Positions 13,858 through 17,511 of a stretch of 17,511 nucleotides of DNA are shown piece after piece. Below the pieces are notes generated by a model that saw only the letters and a list, made by a program, of their open reading frames with translations, did no database searches and was not told the origin of the DNA. The stretch comes from an uncultured Clostridia bacterium (GTDB lineage Bacteria; Bacillota; Clostridia; Christensenellales; Aristaeellaceae), in the NCBI GenBank assembly GCA_934630975.1, contig CAKTXH010000045.1, forward strand, positions 1-17,511, read 5' to 3'. The first letter of the stretch is position 1; the number at the start of each line of letters is the position of its first letter. A program made the translations under genes and the position numbers.

Positions 13858-14744
13858 CACGCCTGATCCTCCTTCCGCAGCGAAATCATCATATACAGCC
13901 CCGCCACCGCGCAGAGGATCAGGAAACCGATGACGGAAAGCGCCGTCGCCGGGCCTTTCTTCTGGTCGTAGAACGCCAGCATGTACAGATACGTGATGAG
14001 CGTATCGGTTTTATTGGCCGGCGCGCCCTTGGTGATGGTGTAAATAATCGGGAAGGAGTTGAACACGTAGATCACGTTGAGCACCGTGCTCACCGTCAGC
14101 GACGGGCGCACCAGCGGGATGGTGATGTTCGTCAGCTTCTGCCACCAGGATGCGCCGTCCACCGTTGCGGCCTCGTAATACGCCGCGTCGATGGATTGCA
14201 GGCCGGAGAGCACGCAGAAGGTGACGAACGGGATCGTGACGAAAATGCCCACGCCGCACTCCCATGCGAATTCAATCTGGTACGTCGCGCGCCAGTTGAC
14301 CGCGTCCTGAATGATGCCCAGGTTGAGCAGCACATTGTTCAGGTTGCCGTATTCGTATTTGATGATGTAATTCCACACGGAAGCCTGAATGACCAGCGAG
14401 GTCGCCCACGGGAAAACGACAACCGAGCGCGCCAGCTTGCGGCCGCGGAATTTCTGGTTGAGCGTCATCGCGACGATGAAGCCCAGCAGCGTAGACAGGC
14501 CGACGACCGAAACCACCCACACCACCGTGTTAAGCATCACCGTGCCGAACACCGGCGCGGAAACGGCCTCCTTGAAATTCTCAAAGCCGATAAAGCCGCC
14601 GACGATGCCCGCCTTGGAGATTTCGCTGAACGCGAGTTTAAAGACGATGCCGATTGGAAAGACGACGAAAATCGTCATCAGCAGGATGCTCGGCAGCAGC
14701 CAGACGTATGGCTCCCATTTGTGACGCACGAGAACGGAATTCAC
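13857..14744 (-). CDS. Sugar ABC transporter permease (MalF/UgpA type)
   Basis: 295 residues with six likely membrane segments starting WLLPSILLMTIFVVFPIGIVFKLAFS. The EAA loop, EAATVDGASWWQKLTNITIPLVRP, is at 191-214, where the cytoplasmic ATPase docks. It forms a heterodimeric channel with the MalG-type partner encoded immediately downstream. The start is GTG at 14744 with AAGGAGGT seven bases before it. No ATPase gene lies in the operon, as is common for Bacillota oligosaccharide importers that share an MsmK-type ATPase. A terminator and paired repeats separate it from the binding-protein gene. Confidence 0.94.
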   Translation of the reverse strand: MNSVLVRHKWEPYVWLLPSILLMTIFVVFPIGIVFKLAFSEISKAGIVGGFIGFENFKEAVSAPVFGTVMLNTVVWVVSVVGLSTLLGFIVAMTLNQKFRGRKLARSVVVFPWATSLVIQASVWNYIIKYEYGNLNNVLLNLGIIQDAVNWRATYQIEFAWECGVGIFVTIPFVTFCVLSGLQSIDAAYYEAATVDGASWWQKLTNITIPLVRPSLTVSTVLNVIYVFNSFPIIYTITKGAPANKTDTLITYLYMLAFYDQKKGPATALSVIGFLILCAVAGLYMMISLRKEDQA

Positions 14745-14771
14745 TTGGTTTACCTCCTTGTGGTGTATAAA

Positions 14772-14818
14772 ACCCTTCCACCGCTCACGCGGTCCCCCTC
14801 CCCTTAAAAGGGGAGGTT
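14772..14818 (+). repeat. Double-hairpin repeat, pair 2, left copy
   Basis: ACCCTTCC, then hairpin A ACCGC-TCAC-GCGGT (14780-14793), then hairpin B CCTCCCCTT/AAGGGGAGG (14797-14816). Bases 14791-14818 are the exact reverse complement of 14913-14940. Confidence 0.85.
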
Positions 14819-14912
14819 CGGGGCTTATTTACCATCTTACAAGTATCTTCATGCAGCCTTGCGATCAATGAAAGAGCTGCTTTTTTTCTCTGAAAGAAAC
14901 GCTTTTCTCTGA
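14819..14912. other. Gene-free spacer between the pair-2 repeats
   Basis: Part of the 303-base gap between the binding-protein and permease genes. It is less GC-rich than its surroundings and holds a 12-base direct repeat TTTTCTCTGAAA (14884-14895 and 14903-14914). I see no ORF with a ribosome site and no good promoter on either strand; the best minus-strand candidate (TTGATC, 17 bp, TACTTG) is too poor in the -10 box. Confidence 0.6.
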
Positions 14913-14961
14913 AACCTCCCCTTTTAAGGGGAGGGGGACCATCCGCAGATGGTGGAAGGGT
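14913..14961 (-). repeat. Double-hairpin repeat, pair 2, right copy
   Basis: Read on the minus strand: ACCCTTCC, hairpin A ACCATC-TGCG-GATGGT (14938-14953), hairpin B identical to the left copy. Hairpin A differs in sequence from the left copy but both arms change together. Confidence 0.85.
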
Positions 14962-14982
14962 GATTCTCATAAAGGCCGAAAA

Positions 14983-15011
14983 GAAGGGGGTCGGATTTTC
15001 CAACCCCCTTC
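14983..15011 (-). terminator. Terminator after the binding-protein gene
   Basis: Minus strand: GAAGGGGGT pairs with ACCCCCTTC, with inner GGA/TCC, followed by TTTTC. It lies 36 bases after the binding-protein stop and before the permeases, so it probably reduces transcription into them. Confidence 0.8.
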
Positions 15012-15047
15012 CTTCGTCGGTTTGCTTTCGTCAATCCGGGTTTGGCT

Positions 15048-16304
15048 TTACTTGGCCACCTTCGCCTGAAGTTCGTCGAGCAGCGTCTTCACGTCGCCGC
15101 CGGTCAACGCATTCTGCTCAGCAGCCGCCGTGCCCTGCTTCACTTCGATCCACTCGGTCTTGGCGGTCGGGTAGAACTTGCAGTTGTTGAGCACGTTCAG
15201 CCAGCCCGCGAATACCGGGTCAGCCTCGGCCATCGACTCCGCCACGGAGCTGACGGCGGGCAGGAAGTCTTCCATCGTGACCCAGCCGGTGTAATTCTCC
15301 TTGTCATAGTAGAAGGAGAGGAACTTGCCGATGGCCTCGTTGCGGGCGGCCTGATCCGGCGCGCTGTCGTCCTTGAACGCCATGAAGCGATCCATCACGC
15401 CGACGGCGCTGGAGGACTTGCCCTCGTTATGCGGGATATCGGCCACGCCGTAGTTCACGTCGGTGTAGCCCTTCGTGGCGATGTACGTCGGCACAGAGTT
15501 CGGGGCGATGACCATCGCCAGCTTGCCCGCGCCGAACATATCCTGAAGATCGTAACGGGTCTGGGTCGCCGGGTTCGGGTTGGTGTAGCCCTTGTTGTAC
15601 AGATCAATCGCGAATTCAATCGCTTCGACGTTCTCGTCGGAGTTGATCGTCCAGTTGCCCTCGTCATCGACGAAGCCGCCGTCGTTGCCCCAGACGTAGT
15701 ACGCGAACGCAGCCTGACCTTCGTCCGTGGTCATGTCGATGCCCCACGGATACACGTCGCCGCCGTAGTAATCCAGCAGCGCCTGGCAGGCGTCTTCCAG
15801 CTCGGCCCAGGTCGTCGGCACTTCGACGCCGGCCTCTTCGAGCAGATCCGCGTTGTAATACAGCGCGCGGGCGGAAGCCAGAATCGGCACGGCCCACAGG
15901 GTGCCGTCCATCACGGACTGGTCAATGAACGCCGGGAAGAAGTCGTCAAGCAGCTCTTGCGGGCAGTAATCCTGCACCGGCAGGAGCAGACCCTCGTTGG
16001 CGTAATCCGCAAAGGAGTCGATGTTGAGGATATCCGGCGCATTGTTGTTGCTGATGCGCGTGGAAACCACGGTATACACGTCGTTCCAGGAGACGACCTC
16101 GAGGTTCAGCTTGATGCCGGGGTTCGCTTCTTCAAACTTCTTGACGAAGCTGGTGCCGTCCATGCCAGTGCCGGTAAACCAGTCGTTCGTTTGGGTGCCG
16201 TACTGGCAGATGATGACGTCCAGCGTAATATCCTCGGCCATACCGATGGCCGCGCAGGAAATCAGCATCGCGAGCGCCAGCATCAGGGTCGCAAACTTCT
16301 TCAT
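15048..16304 (-). CDS. Extracellular sugar-binding protein of an ABC importer (SBP family 1)
   Basis: 418 residues. The signal peptide MKKFATLMLALAMLISC carries a lipobox-like LISC, so lipidation on Cys17 is likely; cleavage at GMA-ED by signal peptidase I is the alternative. The mature part follows the MalE/UgpB pattern: FVKKFEEANPGIKLNLEVVSWNDVYTVVSTRISNNNAPDILNIDS, GTLWAVPILASARALYYNADLLEEAGVEVPTTWAELEDAC, FGAGKLAMVIAPNS. It binds an oligosaccharide outside the cell and delivers it to the two permeases downstream. The sequence alone does not give the ligand; the kinase in the operon hints at an N-acetylhexosamine-containing sugar. The ATG at 16304 has AGGAGGA six bases upstream; the frame opens at 16328 but that start lacks a site. 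Confidence 0.94.
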   Translation of the reverse strand: MKKFATLMLALAMLISCAAIGMAEDITLDVIICQYGTQTNDWFTGTGMDGTSFVKKFEEANPGIKLNLEVVSWNDVYTVVSTRISNNNAPDILNIDSFADYANEGLLLPVQDYCPQELLDDFFPAFIDQSVMDGTLWAVPILASARALYYNADLLEEAGVEVPTTWAELEDACQALLDYYGGDVYPWGIDMTTDEGQAAFAYYVWGNDGGFVDDEGNWTINSDENVEAIEFAIDLYNKGYTNPNPATQTRYDLQDMFGAGKLAMVIAPNSVPTYIATKGYTDVNYGVADIPHNEGKSSSAVGVMDRFMAFKDDSAPDQAARNEAIGKFLSFYYDKENYTGWVTMEDFLPAVSSVAESMAEADPVFAGWLNVLNNCKFYPTAKTEWIEVKQGTAAAEQNALTGGDVKTLLDELQAKVAK

Positions 16305-16345
16305 GAGATATCCTCCTCTGTCGGGCAACGCCCTTTGTTGAATTC

Positions 16346-16374
16346 ATTATAAACGGCGTGCAAAAAATTGTAAA
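16346..16374 (-). promoter_or_regulatory. Promoter of the sugar-uptake operon
   Basis: Minus strand: TTTACA (16369-16374), 17 bp, TATAAT (16346-16351). Upstream on the same strand, 16381-16440 is strongly purine/A-rich, which could serve as an UP element. Confidence 0.8.
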
Positions 16375-16480
16375 GAATGTTCTGCTATTTTTTTATCTTC
16401 TTTGTTTTCTTCCGTCTTTTTCCGTTCTTTTCTCAATTTGTAGGACATTTTTCTTAAAAAACAAATCCGTTCGGGAATCT

Positions 16481-17254
16481 TCACGCCCCGTGCGTCATCG
16501 TCTCATGAATCAGGGTCAGCGCCTCCCGAAGCGCCCCGGCCTCCATCTGCCCCGGCGCGCTCGCCCGCCCCGCCGTGCCGAAACTCAGGCAGCTTCCCAT
16601 CGCCTCCGCGCAGATTCGCGTGGACATGCCCATTTCGCCCATCGAAATCGCGATGACCGGCTGGGCCAGCTCGTCGTCCGCCTGCGCGCAGGCCGCCGTC
16701 AGCGCCACAACGTCCCGCCGCGATTGCGGCATGACCGCGATTTTGCATACGTCCGCGCCCAGCGCCGCCATTTTGTGAAGCCGCGCGGCCATTTCTTCCG
16801 CCTTCGGGGTCTTTTCAAAGTCGTGGAACGAGCCGATTACCGGCACGCCCGCCTCGTGCGCCGCCCGCGCAATGCGCGCAAAGGCCGCCTCGCCGACGCT
16901 CAGCTCCACATCCAGCGCGTCGCAGAGCCGCTCCCGCGCCAGCGTAACCAGCAGCGTCTCATACCGCGCCGCATCCGCATCGCCCGCGCCGCCGTCGCGC
17001 GCTGTGCGCATCGTCGCCAAAACCGCCGTCCCCTGCGCCGCTTCGCGAACGGCCTTGCAGGCTTCCAAAATCCTGCCCTCGTCCATCTCGGGCGAAACGC
17101 TGTCCAGCCGCAGCTCGATCAAATCCGCCTGCGCCCGCGCCGCTTCCGCCGCCGCGCTCAACACCCGCTCGTCCGCGCCCATCACCGGCACGCAGATTTT
17201 AGGCATGCCCTCGCCCAGCGCCACGCCCGGAAGCTTTACCGCTTTTTTTTGCAT
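16481..17254 (-). CDS. aroD: Type I 3-dehydroquinate dehydratase
   Basis: 257 residues, aligning almost base for base with the well-known family numbering. It has LIELRLD (Glu47, Arg49), SFHDFEKTP with His144, DVCKIAVM with the Schiff-base Lys171, SMGEMGMSTRI with Arg213 and FGTAGRASAPGQ with Ser232 and Gln236. It converts 3-dehydroquinate to 3-dehydroshikimate in the shikimate pathway. No other aro gene is adjacent. The ATG at 17254 is preceded only by a weak site (GGCGGCGAG), and codons 2-4 contain a run of eight A. Its own promoter is far upstream (leader about 110 nt); no clear terminator follows before the sugar operon promoter. Confidence 0.96.
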   Translation of the reverse strand: MQKKAVKLPGVALGEGMPKICVPVMGADERVLSAAAEAARAQADLIELRLDSVSPEMDEGRILEACKAVREAAQGTAVLATMRTARDGGAGDADAARYETLLVTLARERLCDALDVELSVGEAAFARIARAAHEAGVPVIGSFHDFEKTPKAEEMAARLHKMAALGADVCKIAVMPQSRRDVVALTAACAQADDELAQPVIAISMGEMGMSTRICAEAMGSCLSFGTAGRASAPGQMEAGALREALTLIHETMTHGA

Positions 17255-17374
17255 GTTTCTCGCCGCCTTTGCTTCAGCTTGTTGACATAAGCAGACTTGA
17301 ATGGAATAGCAGAATCAGGAAATTCAGCGATTCTTTCATTTGAGGAAAGCAGTCTGTTTGCTTTTCCGCCGCCT

Positions 17375-17403
17375 ATTGTATCAAATTTTCCAGCGCTTGA
17401 CAA
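17375..17403 (-). promoter_or_regulatory. Promoter of aroD
   Basis: Minus strand: TTGTCA (17398-17403), 17 bp, TACAAT (17375-17380). Its -35 overlaps the -35 of the tRNA-Leu promoter on the other strand. Confidence 0.75.
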
Positions 17404-17425
17404 GAAAACCCGAAGCCGATATAAT
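17397..17425 (+). promoter_or_regulatory. Promoter of tRNA-Leu
   Basis: TTGACA (17397-17402), 17 bp, TATAAT (17420-17425): full consensus, as expected for a stable RNA. Predicted start about 17432, three bases before the mature tRNA. Confidence 0.9.
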
Positions 17426-17434
17426 GTAGATTAC

Positions 17435-17511
17435 GCGGATATGGTGGAATGGCAGACACCGGGGACTTAAAATCCCCTGCCTCACGGCGTGCGGGTTCGA
17501 CCCCCGCTATC
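17435..17511 (+). tRNA. tRNA-Leu(UAA), 3' end cut off by the window
   Basis: Acceptor arm GCGGATA, then D-arm, anticodon stem GGGGA/TCCCC around loop CTTAAAA (anticodon TAA). A long class II variable arm (TGCCTCACGGCGTG) follows, then T-arm GCGGG-TTCGACC-CCCGC. The window ends after TATC, so the last acceptor bases, discriminator and CCA are missing. Confidence 0.97.

Noticed and set aside
14819..14912. Separate promoter for the permease genes
   Set aside because: The best candidate TTGATC-17-TACTTG matches the -10 consensus in only two positions.
16420..16480. Terminator downstream of aroD
   Set aside because: A T-run follows the gene on the minus strand, but I could find only a 3-4 bp stem before it.

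Overview
The window reads as GC-rich chromosome of a low-GC-phylum relative (Bacillota, class Clostridia; the signal peptides and gene content remind me of Christensenellales-type gut bacteria, but that is an impression, not a proof). The arguments are a T-box leader, consensus sigma-A promoters with 17-bp spacers, strong Shine-Dalgarno sites, frequent TTG/GTG starts and typical Clostridia families. No phage, plasmid, CRISPR or transposase gene is visible.

Layout. (1) 1-359: a complete T-box riboswitch leader on the minus strand, with promoter and terminator. The aminoacyl-tRNA synthetase or transport gene it controls starts just beyond base 1; its specifier reads best as isoleucine. (2) 360-3310, minus strand: three envelope/exported proteins (an XAC2610-like Ca-loop protein, an SH3b protein and a membrane-anchored Ntn-type amide hydrolase). 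The hydrolase has its own promoter and two operator-like dyads. (3) 3420-7349, plus strand: rarA, a small exported orphan with a perfect consensus promoter, and a translationally coupled pair of a cupin-like/HD-GYP phosphodiesterase and a tRNA-dihydrouridine synthase. (4) 7468-9435, minus strand: a lamin-tail-domain anchored protein followed by a MATE exporter. (5) 9524-16304, minus strand: a sugar-uptake cluster in transcription order: solute-binding lipoprotein, MalF-type permease, MalG-type permease with a large N-terminal extension, N-acetylhexosamine-kinase-like APH-fold kinase, then a 500-aa helix-turn-helix regulator of unknown family with its own promoter. (6) 16481-17511: aroD (minus) diverging from a tRNA-Leu(UAA) (plus, cut by the window end), whose promoters share one -35 element.

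The region-5 genes make one story: the binding protein captures an oligosaccharide, the two permeases import it (the ATPase is not in this window and is probably a shared one), the kinase phosphorylates a sugar product, and the regulator possibly controls the system. A terminator plus a pair of inverted hairpin repeats lies between the binding-protein gene and the permease genes and probably sets a high ratio of binding protein to membrane components.

The least expected structure is a family of double-hairpin repeats present twice as inverted pairs (7307-7470 and 14772-14961). In the first pair the repeat supplies the TGA stop codons and terminators of two convergent genes. In the second pair one hairpin stem differs between copies in a compensatory way, which points to selection on RNA or DNA folding.
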